Of a stretch of 5,821 nucleotides of DNA, positions 1-5,475 are shown piece by piece. The position numbers and the translations under genes are program-made. The DNA comes from an uncultured Oscillospiraceae bacterium (lineage in GTDB: Bacteria > Bacillota > Clostridia > Oscillospirales > Oscillospiraceae). The notes beneath the pieces were generated by a model. It did not search any database, had not been told where the DNA came from, and was given only the letters and a program-made list of their open reading frames with translations. Where the stretch lies: contig CAAFPE010000063.1 in NCBI GenBank assembly GCA_900764755.1, positions 1-5,821 of the forward strand. The letters are read 5' to 3'. Position 1 is the stretch's first letter; every line of letters starts with the position of its first letter.

Positions 1-13
1 TAGGTGCTGCATC

Positions 14-57
14 AAAACGCCCGCCCCGCCCCCCCCCGGCGGGGGGGAGGGGGGCGG
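14..57 (-). terminator. Extreme G/C hairpin terminator downstream of the P-loop gene
   Basis: Positions 21-37 pair with 41-57 around a 3-base loop (38-40). Fifteen of 17 positions are Watson-Crick pairs; the mismatches are G28/G50 and C30/A48. On the minus strand the stem is followed, after CG, by TTTT (complement of 14-17). It lies about 30 bases past the stop codon of the minus-strand P-loop gene, which fits a Rho-independent terminator for that gene. The T run is short, so the call rests mainly on stem strength and position. The homopolymer runs (nine C, seven G, six G) are prone to length error in sequencing. Confidence 0.7.
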
Positions 58-87
58 TCGCGCCGATGCTTTGTCAGATTGGAACGC

Positions 88-498
88 TTAGAAGTACTGT
101 TTGATACCCTCTGGGGCCAGGTCAGGCTCATCACTGATGGTAATGGTAAACTTGATCCCATGTTCCTCGCCGAAGTTGTTCAGCCACTTCAGGAAGTCCT
201 CCGTCTCATTGTAGCCATCGGAGGGAACGATCTTGGTCAGGCTGTCAATGAAAACATGGGTAATGTCGTAGTTTCCGGCATACAGGCCGCTGATGAAGCC
301 TCTCATGGCGGCGTAATCAGCCACGTCGTACTGGCTGGAATCCACCAGGCGGATCTGATAGTTGATGTCGAAGCGGAGCTTGTCGCCCTTTTCGATGCAG
401 ACCACGTTGCCGTGCTCGCTCTGTACCGCCTGGTTAATCATGTCGATCATCTGCTTGGTCTTGCCGGTGCCCTTTTTACCCATGATGACTCGAATCAT
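88..498 (-). CDS. Small P-loop NTP-binding protein, function unknown
   Basis: This 136-residue protein begins MIRVIMGKKGTGKTK, with a Walker A motif GKKGTGKT at residues 7-14. A hydrophobic strand ending in Asp (THVFIDSL, about 80-87, D85) is a likely Walker B, and a later strand KFTITISDE (116-124) resembles the core strand carrying a sensor residue in P-loop ATPases. It therefore probably binds a nucleotide triphosphate in the cytoplasm. There is no signal peptide, membrane segment or additional domain, so it is a minimal nucleotide-binding fold. The start is supported by AAGGAG nine bases upstream of ATG. It has its own promoter-like sequence and a terminator, so it appears monocistronic and separate from pgi. 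I do not recognise a named gene. Similar small ATP-binding proteins occur in Clostridia, but the substrate and partner are unknown. Confidence 0.85.
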   Translation of the reverse strand: MIRVIMGKKGTGKTKQMIDMINQAVQSEHGNVVCIEKGDKLRFDINYQIRLVDSSQYDVADYAAMRGFISGLYAGNYDITHVFIDSLTKIVPSDGYNETEDFLKWLNNFGEEHGIKFTITISDEPDLAPEGIKQYF

Positions 499-526
499 GT
501 TAAATCACTCCTTCATGGAAGATACC

Positions 527-542
527 AGGGACGCTGGTCCCT
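527..542 (-). other. Small hairpin in the leader of the P-loop gene
   Basis: A 6-bp perfect stem (AGGGAC with GTCCCT, four-base loop) lies in the predicted 5' untranslated leader, between the promoter and the ribosome binding site. It has no T run, so it is not a terminator. A role in mRNA stability or translation is possible but unproven. Confidence 0.35.
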
Positions 543-554
543 CGTGTTGTATTA

Positions 555-583
555 ACTTTACCATATCGCGGCAGGATTTTCAA
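555..583 (-). promoter_or_regulatory. Predicted sigma-A promoter of the P-loop gene
   Basis: On the minus strand, TTGAAA (578-583) is separated by exactly 17 bases from TAAAGT (555-560), which is preceded by TGG, an extended -10 element. The -35 box matches 5 of 6 consensus bases and the -10 box 4 of 6. The implied start near 548 gives a leader of about 50 bases. It lies between the pgi stop and the P-loop gene start, so the gene can be transcribed independently of pgi. Confidence 0.55.
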
Positions 584-629
584 CCGAAACATTGTGAATT
601 TTTTTCCGCGCCGGAAAGTATTTTTCCTC

Positions 630-1955
630 TTACAGACGGGCCTCCAGCTCGGCCTGGCGGGCCTCATAGCCGGGCTTGCCCAGCAGGGCGAACATATTGC
701 TCTTATAGGCCTCCACGCCGGGCTGGTTGAAGGGATTGATCTCCAACAGATGGCCGGACAAGCCGCAAACGTACTCAAAGAAGTAGATCAGGAAGCCCAC
801 GCTGGTCTCGCTGATGGCCGGCATCTGGATGAGCACATTGGGTACGCCGCCGTCCACATGGGCCAGCATCACACCCCGCATGGCCTTGTCTGCCACAAAG
901 GAGAGGGGCTTACCAGCCAGGAAGTTCAGGCCGTCGATGTTCTCCGGGTCGTTGGGGATCAGGAACTCGCCCTTGGGCGCGAAGTTGACCACGGTCTCGC
1001 ACATGAGGCGCTGTCCCTCCTGGATATACTGGCCCATGGAGTGCAGGTCGGCAGTATACTCCAGGCTGGCGGGGAACAGGCCCTTGCCCTCCTTGCCCTC
1101 GCTCTCGCCGTAGAGCTGCTTCCACCACTCGGCGAAGAAGCGGAAGCTGGGCTCATAGCCGGCCAGCATCTCCACCTTCTTGCCGCTCTCGTGCAGGGCG
1201 TGGCGGGCGGCAGCGTACCGCCAGGCGGGGTTGTCCAGTCCGGGAACAGCAAGCTCCGTCATGGCCTGAGCCGCGCCGTCCATCAGCGCCTGGATGTCGA
1301 TTCCAGCCACGGCGATGGGCAGCAGGCCCACGGCGGTGAGGACGGAATACCGGCCGCCGATGGCGTCGGGCACCACGAACTCCTCATAGCCCTCGGAGTC
1401 CGCCAGACCCTTCAGCGCGCCCCGGGACTTGTCCGTGGTGGCATAGATGCGCTCCCGGGCGCCCTCCTTGCCGTACTTCTCCTCCAGCATCCCCTTGAAA
1501 ATGCGGAAGGCAATGGCGGACTCGGTGGTGGTGCCGGACTTGGAGATCACGTTGACAGAAAAGTCCCGGTCGCCGATGAGGGAGATGGTCTCCAGCAGAG
1601 CGTCAGTGGACAATCCGTTTCCGGTGAAGAGGACATCGGGAGTGTCCTTCTTTTTCAGATTGTAGTGGGGAGAGCGCAGCAGCTCGATGACTGCGCGGGC
1701 ACCCAGATAGGAACCGCCGATGCCGATCACCACCAGCACCTGGGACTGCTTCTGGATCTTCCGGGCAGCCGCCTGGATCCGGGCGAACTCCTCCTTGTCA
1801 TAGTCCCGGGGCAACGTCACCCAGCCGGTGAAATCACCGCCCGGTCCGCTGTGAGTGGCCAGCATCTCCGCCGCCTGCTCCAGGCGGGGCTTGCGGCTGG
1901 TCAGGTAATCCTGGGGAAGAAAGCTGTCTGCATTGGTCAGATTGAGTGTCAGCAT
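630..1955 (-). CDS. pgi: Glucose-6-phosphate isomerase
   Basis: This enzyme interconverts glucose 6-phosphate and fructose 6-phosphate in glycolysis and gluconeogenesis in the cytoplasm, normally as a dimer. The 441 residues match the short bacterial form (about 450). Two SIS sugar-phosphate domains are visible: GIGGS at 78-82, and the phosphate-binding loop SKSGTT at 138-143. Family signature 1 is present as DAIGGRYSVLTAVG (197-210) and signature 2 as HLLEINPFNQPGVEAYK (402-418), including the conserved Gln411 and the catalytic Lys418. The acid/base region GESEGKEGKG (about 283-292) and His305 in ADLHSMGQY are also kept. The gene is complete with no internal stop. AAAGGAGG lies about nine bases before the ATG, with a promoter just upstream. 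It is probably a single-gene unit, a core chromosomal gene flanking the mobile element rather than part of it. Confidence 0.98.
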   Translation of the reverse strand: MLTLNLTNADSFLPQDYLTSRKPRLEQAAEMLATHSGPGGDFTGWVTLPRDYDKEEFARIQAAARKIQKQSQVLVVIGIGGSYLGARAVIELLRSPHYNLKKKDTPDVLFTGNGLSTDALLETISLIGDRDFSVNVISKSGTTTESAIAFRIFKGMLEEKYGKEGARERIYATTDKSRGALKGLADSEGYEEFVVPDAIGGRYSVLTAVGLLPIAVAGIDIQALMDGAAQAMTELAVPGLDNPAWRYAAARHALHESGKKVEMLAGYEPSFRFFAEWWKQLYGESEGKEGKGLFPASLEYTADLHSMGQYIQEGQRLMCETVVNFAPKGEFLIPNDPENIDGLNFLAGKPLSFVADKAMRGVMLAHVDGGVPNVLIQMPAISETSVGFLIYFFEYVCGLSGHLLEINPFNQPGVEAYKSNMFALLGKPGYEARQAELEARL

Positions 1956-1993
1956 GGAAAAATCCTCCTTTGAGAATTGATTTTTGCTCTTTT

Positions 1994-2022
1994 AGTATAG
2001 CATAGATCCCAAAGTTTTTCAC
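1994..2022 (-). promoter_or_regulatory. Predicted sigma-A promoter of pgi
   Basis: On the minus strand, GTGAAA (2017-2022) and TATACT (1994-1999) are separated by 17 bases, with TGC just before the -10 box (extended -10). The -10 matches 5 of 6 consensus bases; the -35 is weaker (4 of 6). Transcription would start near 1987, leaving a leader of about 30 bases that contains the ribosome binding site. Confidence 0.6.
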
Positions 2023-2089
2023 CGGGTAAGGCGTGTTTTTTCCACCAAACAGTTCAACAGAAAAAGGCCGAATTTTTTTAAAAAAAGAA

Positions 2090-2118
2090 TTGACTATTTT
2101 CCCGCCCTGTGGTATTAT
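2090..2118 (+). promoter_or_regulatory. Promoter of tRNA-Val
   Basis: TTGACT (2090-2095) is followed after 17 bases by TATTAT (2113-2118), preceded by TGG as an extended -10. An overlapping TATAAT at 2116-2121 would need a 20-base spacer and is less likely. The stretch upstream is A/T-rich (2061-2088), which could act as an UP element as in many stable-RNA promoters. The predicted start is about eight bases before the mature tRNA. Confidence 0.7.
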
Positions 2119-2132
2119 AATGAACGTCGTCC

Positions 2133-2208
2133 GGACGATTAGCTCAGCTGGTAGAGCATCCGCTTGACGTGCGGGAGGTCACAGGTTCAAGTCCTGTATC
2201 GTCCACCA
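2133..2208 (+). tRNA. tRNA-Val (anticodon GAC)
   Basis: The 76-base gene folds as a canonical cloverleaf. The acceptor stem GGACGAT pairs perfectly with ATCGTCC. The D arm is GCTC/GAGC with GG in the loop. The anticodon stem TCCGC/GCGGG carries the loop TTGACGT, placing anticodon GAC at 2166-2168, which reads GUC and GUU valine codons. The variable loop has five bases, the T arm is ACAGG/CCTGT with loop TTCAAGT, and CCA is genome-encoded (2206-2208). It has its own promoter and terminator, so it is a single-gene unit. Its 3' end faces the integrase genes, making it the likely integration target of the adjacent element. Confidence 0.96.
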
Positions 2209-2209
2209 T

Positions 2210-2244
2210 AAAAACACTGTTTTCGAAAGAAAACAGTGTTTTTT
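2210..2244 (+). terminator. Rho-independent terminator of tRNA-Val
   Basis: Positions 2211-2224 pair perfectly with 2229-2242 across a GAAA tetraloop closed by C-G; A2210/T2243 can extend the stem to 15 bp. The stem ends in a run of six T (2239-2244). It starts two bases after the encoded CCA. An A run on the left side gives T residues on the other strand too, so it may work in both directions. Confidence 0.9.
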
Positions 2245-2311
2245 CTTGACTTTTTCGCAGTGTTTGTATTTTTGAGACTGCTGCTGACCACAGAACAAGC
2301 CACAGACAGAG
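2245..2311. other. Short non-coding gap between convergent terminators, candidate att-flanking DNA
   Basis: No gene is supported in these 67 bases between the tRNA terminator and the integrase terminator. The motif GCAGTGTTTG (2258-2267) resembles ACAGTGTTTT in the right arm of the tRNA terminator (2234-2243), in the same orientation 24 bases away. If the element recombined at the tRNA 3' end, this stretch belongs to the element and could hold arm-type integrase sites; this is inference only. Confidence 0.3.
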
Positions 2312-2354
2312 AAAAAAGGCCGCCCTTCGGAAGCAATTCCCGAAGGGCGGTTTT
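2312..2354 (-). terminator. Terminator of the intact integrase gene
   Basis: An 11-bp perfect stem (2320-2330 with 2340-2350) with a nine-base loop is flanked by six A (2312-2317) and four T (2351-2354). For the minus-strand integrase, whose stop is at 2361, this is a G/C stem followed by a U run, a standard Rho-independent terminator starting seven bases past the stop codon. It faces the tRNA terminator and could also act weakly on the plus strand. Confidence 0.85.
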
Positions 2355-2360
2355 CGTTCT

Positions 2361-3773
2361 TCAGCCCGCCTTTCTCCCGGCTCTCAGCGGAGCCAATTCC
2401 TTTTTCATGGTAGCGATCAGCTCCGCCAGCTTTTCCTCACATTCTTCTTCGGTAGCGGCGTAGATATTCCGGGCGATGCGTTTTCCATTGACCTTGGGGG
2501 AGTAGCGGCCTTCCCAGAGGTGGTCATTGATTTGGGTGATACACCCGCTTCCCGGCTTCCGGTATTTCCCCTTGACCGCCTGGAAGGTGGATGAGCCTGC
2601 TTTAGATTCGGCGGGCTTTGAGGATGGTTCCACACCGGCGATCCCCCGGTCGATGCAGTCGGCGGCCTTCTGCCGCATCTCATCGGTCACATGGGCGTAG
2701 ACATTTAGAGTCGTGGCACTGGACACATGGCCGATGATAGTGGAGAGAGTTTTGATATCCATACCATGCTCCAGGGCGTTCGTGGCAAAGAAGTGACGCA
2801 GATCGTGGAAGCGGACCTGCTTACAGCCTGCCCGTTCCAGAACCTTGGACAGCTTTTTTCGCACGGCTGCCGGATCCAGGGGAGAGTCCTCTTTCTTAGG
2901 CGAAGGGAATATCCACCGTGAAGTACAGCTCTCCCGGCCGCGGACAAGTGCCTTCAAGGTTGGCTTTGGCAGGATCACGCTGCGGCTGGATGCTTTGGTT
3001 TTCGGCTGAGAGATGACCAGCTCCCCTTTGATTCGCTGTACCTGCCGCTCCACCCGCAGCGCTCCGGTTTCCATGTTCAGGTCATCCCATTGAAGCGCCA
3101 GGATCTCCCCACGGCGCAGGCCGGTGGACAGTTCCAGCAGGAGCAGTTCAAAGCAGCCGTCCTCTTTCGCCTGGATCAGCAGCCGCTGGACCTCATCTTT
3201 GGACAGAAGCTCCATCTCTTTGGGGTGAGTGACCGGAGCTTTGCAGAATGATGCAGGGTTGGTGATGATCAGCCCTTCTTTTACCGCTTGATCCAGAGCC
3301 AGTCGGCAGGTCACATGGCAGCTTTTGACCATCCGGTCAGACAAGCCCGGGCCATAGCGATCTGCCCGCAGCAGCCATCCGCTCTGTTTCAGTCTATGGT
3401 AGAACTGTTGGAGATCCGATTGGGTCAGGTGGGACAACGAAATCTGCCCCACCTCCGGGATGATGTGCTGGTAGATGCGGTTTTCATAGTCAGCCTGGGT
3501 CTTAGGCTTGATTGTGGGCTTGCATTGTTCCTGATACCATCGGTCCAGCCATGCACCAAAGGTCAAGTCAGCCTTGGGACGCTCTGGTTCCTCCTTGAGG
3601 ATACTATCTTTCAATGCCTTCAGCTTTGCTGCACACTCCGATTTGGTCTTTGCCAGCACATTTTTCGTCCTGGGCAGACCGTCCTCATCGTAGCCGATGA
3701 CATACCGCCCCTCCCAGCGGCCATCCTTCCTCCGGTAGATGCTGCCGCTTCCTCGTTTTCTTCTCTTTGTCAT
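2361..3773 (-). CDS. Tyrosine recombinase / integrase with a duplicated arm-binding domain at its C-terminus
   Basis: This 470-residue site-specific recombinase probably integrates and excises the surrounding element at the tRNA-Val gene. Domains in order: an AP2-like arm-type DNA-binding domain (about 8-55, with GSGSIY and DGRWEGRYVIG); a helical core-binding domain (about 68-155, LTFGAWLDRWYQE); and the catalytic domain (about 186-370). The catalytic set is complete: R220 in TGLRRGE, Lys 258 or 260 in PKTKASSRS, H323-x-x-R326 in HDLRH, H349 in IIGH, and nucleophile Y359 in NVYAHV. Unusually, after a Ser/Lys-rich linker (about 373-401) residues 402-457 repeat the N-terminal module (GSGCI, WEGRY, IYAATEEECEEKLAEL). 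I chose ATG at 3773 because GGGGGAGGAG sits eight bases upstream; the in-frame GTG at 3782 lies inside that site. The start overlaps the stop of the upstream recombinase pseudogene by ATGA. A terminator follows directly. Confidence 0.95.
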   Translation of the reverse strand: MTKRRKRGSGSIYRRKDGRWEGRYVIGYDEDGLPRTKNVLAKTKSECAAKLKALKDSILKEEPERPKADLTFGAWLDRWYQEQCKPTIKPKTQADYENRIYQHIIPEVGQISLSHLTQSDLQQFYHRLKQSGWLLRADRYGPGLSDRMVKSCHVTCRLALDQAVKEGLIITNPASFCKAPVTHPKEMELLSKDEVQRLLIQAKEDGCFELLLLELSTGLRRGEILALQWDDLNMETGALRVERQVQRIKGELVISQPKTKASSRSVILPKPTLKALVRGRESCTSRWIFPSPKKEDSPLDPAAVRKKLSKVLERAGCKQVRFHDLRHFFATNALEHGMDIKTLSTIIGHVSSATTLNVYAHVTDEMRQKAADCIDRGIAGVEPSSKPAESKAGSSTFQAVKGKYRKPGSGCITQINDHLWEGRYSPKVNGKRIARNIYAATEEECEEKLAELIATMKKELAPLRAGRKAG

Positions 3774-3781
3774 GCACTCCA

Positions 3782-3791
3782 CTCCTCCCCC
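3782..3791 (-). promoter_or_regulatory. Ribosome binding site setting the intact integrase start
   Basis: GGGGGAGGAG on the minus strand lies eight bases before ATG 3773. It sits within the last codons of the upstream recombinase, so initiation may be coupled to translation of that gene. It excludes GTG 3782, which falls at its 3' edge. Confidence 0.75.
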
Positions 3792-4530
3792 AGAAATCCG
3801 GTCAGAAAACTCCCCACGATCTCGGCGGCTCTTTGATGCATATCGGTGGTGGTATGGGTGTAGGTGTCTACTGTGAAGCTGGCCTTGGTATGACCAAGGA
3901 TTCCGGACAGGGTCTTGGCGTCCACTCCGTTCGCCAGCGCATGGGTGGCAAAGGTATGGCGCAGATCGTGAAACCGAAGGTCAGGCAGACCGGTTTCCTC
4001 CAGGATGGCCTTTAAGCGCCGATAGGCACTTCCCGGACTGACTGGCCGCTCTGGGCGTAGGGAATCCGGAAAGATCCACTGTGTTACCGCAGATCGTTTT
4101 CGCTCACGCAGAAGGTTGTCTGTGCTGGATGGGAGCAGGATGGTTCGGGTCCCAGCATAGGTTTTGGTGGCCCCCTCCTCCACTCCGCCGCCTTTCTTGG
4201 CTCGGATCGTGCGGCATATTTTCAGCGTTCCGGCTGCTTCGTCAAAGTCCTCCCATTTTAATCCGCACAGTTCACCCCGCCGCAGCCCGGTGGTCAGCTC
4301 TGTGAGGAAGAAGTCACACCATATTTCATCCCGCTTGACCGCAGACTTTAGGATTTCCAACTGTTCATGGTTCAGGATGGTCTTTGCTTTATGCGTTACC
4401 TTGGGTGGGGTGACCGAGGCTGCCGGGTCCACACCGGCAACAGCCCCTCCTCCACAGCCGTTTTTAGAGCATGATGAAGCGTGTTATGGACGCCGCGCAC
4501 CGTGGTCGGACTTAATCCGGTACCATGCTC

Positions 4531-4612
4531 GCTGCCTTTGTTCCGGTTCCCACGCTCCATCAGCGTCTGGTGCTGCCTTTGTTCCGGTTCCCACGCTCCA
4601 TCAGCGTCTGGT
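4531..4612. repeat. Perfect 41-bp tandem duplication
   Basis: Positions 4531-4571 and 4572-4612 are identical over 41 bases and directly adjacent. Because 41 is not a multiple of three, the second copy shifts the reading frame of the integrase gene and brings in a TGA soon after GSTRR. The lack of any mismatch suggests a recent event. Confidence 0.97.
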
Positions 4613-4992
4613 AGAGAGACCGCAGATCTTCCGCCGAAAGTCTCAGCAGAGGTTTTTCGCCAATGTAAGGCTTGACATGGTTATCCAGATCTCTGCGGTA
4701 GCCGTCCATAGTGGTGGATCGGATTCTGCCTGCCATATACTCCTCCAGCCATCGGTCCAGCCACTCCGAGAGGGTCATCCTGCACTCCTCCGTCAGATCC
4801 ACGCCCTGATAGGCGGTGATATTCTGCCGGAGCTTGGCAGCCAGTTCTTTTTGGGTGTCGGCGTAGATGTAGCGGAAGATGGGATCGCCGTTTTCCTTGT
4901 GGCCGATAACGATTGCGCCCCTCCCAGCGGCCATCCTCCCGCTTGCGGACCATGCCGTCTCCGGACGGTCTTCGTTTTGCCATTGTGGGTTT

Positions 4993-5000
4993 CACCTCCA
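4993..5000 (-). promoter_or_regulatory. Ribosome binding site of the broken integrase
   Basis: TGGAGGTG on the minus strand sits nine bases before ATG 4983, choosing this start over the GTG at 4995, which lies within the site itself. Its preservation shows that the start of this gene is still intact. Confidence 0.7.
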
Positions 5001-5007
5001 GGTGTTT

Positions 5008-5379
5008 TTATCTTTGACTTGCATCGCAGGACTTGCGTGGCCTACCAGATGAGTAGCTGCTTTGTTTCCCTCTCCATTCATCTCCGCGGAGCAGTTCCAC
5101 CAGACTGCCATCGTCCTCGTCCAGCGCTTCCAGGATCAGTCGCGTTCCCAGACGGAAGCCCAAGATGAAATTTTCCAGTGCCAGCGTGCTGCCAATCTCG
5201 TTTTCCGCGTTGATGAGCCGCAGCAGCAGACTGTGGGCTTCGCCCTCCAGCAGTTTGGTCAACTGTTCTTCGCACTCTTGAGATTGTTCCATCGCTTTCA
5301 TCAGGGATGTGCCGGAACGGATCTGGCAGTCGTATGGCGTGATGTTCCCGTAGTACAAGTCTTCCAGTGTCTCTCGCAT
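5008..5379 (-). CDS. DUF6809 family protein
   Basis: This is a 123-residue soluble protein of unknown function. The opening LEDLYYGNITP (5-14), followed by a helical middle with EEQLTKLLEGEAHSLLLRLINAENEIGSTLALENFILGFRLGTRLILEAL (about 37-86), matches the pattern I recall for DUF6809, small proteins frequent in Clostridia mobile elements and often found near integrases. The region from residue 87 is charged and serine-rich and looks disordered. No membrane segment, signal peptide or catalytic motif is visible. The start is firm: AGGAGG eight bases before ATG. The gene ends 24 bases before the start codon of the broken integrase, so the two probably share a transcript. A role in controlling or assisting recombination is suggested only by position. 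Confidence 0.8.
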   Translation of the reverse strand: MRETLEDLYYGNITPYDCQIRSGTSLMKAMEQSQECEEQLTKLLEGEAHSLLLRLINAENEIGSTLALENFILGFRLGTRLILEALDEDDGSLVELLRGDEWRGKQSSYSSGRPRKSCDASQR

Positions 5380-5450
5380 GATGTGTACCTCCTCTCCTTG
5401 TCAGCAACACAGTACCACAGAAACAGAAAATAGCCACAGCAAAAGTGAAG

Positions 5451-5469
5451 AGTTATCAGAAAGTTATCA
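5451..5469. repeat. Direct repeat AGTTATCA with 11-bp period
   Basis: AGTTATCA occurs at 5451-5458 and again at 5462-5469, one helical turn apart, in the gap between the relaxase stop and the DUF6809 gene. The spacing would put two copies on the same DNA face, as for a dimeric or cooperative DNA-binding protein. It is short and may be chance. Confidence 0.4.
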
Positions 5470-5475
5470 TCTGCA

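Larger units (their letters stand above)
3770..4983 (-). pseudogene. Frameshifted tyrosine recombinase / integrase (paralogue of the downstream one)
   Basis: Pieces in three frames together make one integrase. The N-terminal piece starts at ATG 4983 (MAKRRPSGDG, GGAGGTG nine bases upstream) and gives DGRWEGR of an AP2-like arm domain. An extra base near 4913 then shifts the frame. The second piece (about 4570-4912) continues IVIGHKENGD and IYADTQKELAAKL into the core-binding domain (SEWLDRWLEEYM) and stops inside a 41-bp tandem duplication (4531-4612). Read with one copy, it runs on as EHGTGLSPTTVRGVHNTLHHALKTAVEEGLLPV. A third shift (apparent extra TG near 4431-4434) leads into the catalytic piece (3770-4432), which retains every catalytic residue: TGLRRGE Arg, ATKTYAGTR Lys, HDLRH, ILGH and DTYTH Tyr. 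Removing 1+41+2 bases leaves exactly 390 codons including the stop. The full protein is therefore not made, though the catalytic piece may be expressed alone. It lacks the C-terminal extension of its neighbour. Confidence 0.9.

Noticed and set aside
4..555. Plus-strand open frame opposite the P-loop gene
   Set aside because: It runs through the G/C terminator hairpin and is antisense to a protein with a clear Walker A motif; no start signal.
594..620. Hairpin TTTCCG/CGGAAA just after pgi as a pgi terminator
   Set aside because: The stem is only six bases and on the minus strand it is followed by A residues rather than T, so it does not fit a Rho-independent terminator; pgi transcription may run into the P-loop gene.
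594..1973. Long plus-strand open frame (459 codons) opposite pgi
   Set aside because: It is antisense to a complete, signature-bearing pgi gene; the lack of stops follows from the GC-rich codon use. Its translation is low-complexity (rich in Gly, Leu, His, Gln) and resembles no family.
4531..4612. The 41-bp repeat as a CRISPR or regulatory repeat array
   Set aside because: There are only two copies with no spacer, lying within coding sequence, which is a simple tandem duplication.
4431..4983. Programmed ribosomal frameshifting in the broken integrase
   Set aside because: There is no slippery heptamer with a downstream structure at the shift points, and a 41-bp duplication cannot be bridged by a programmed shift without adding foreign residues.
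4164..5168. Plus-strand open frame of 334 codons opposite the broken integrase
   Set aside because: It mirrors the pseudogene, includes both copies of the 41-bp duplication, and has no recognisable domain or convincing ribosome binding site.
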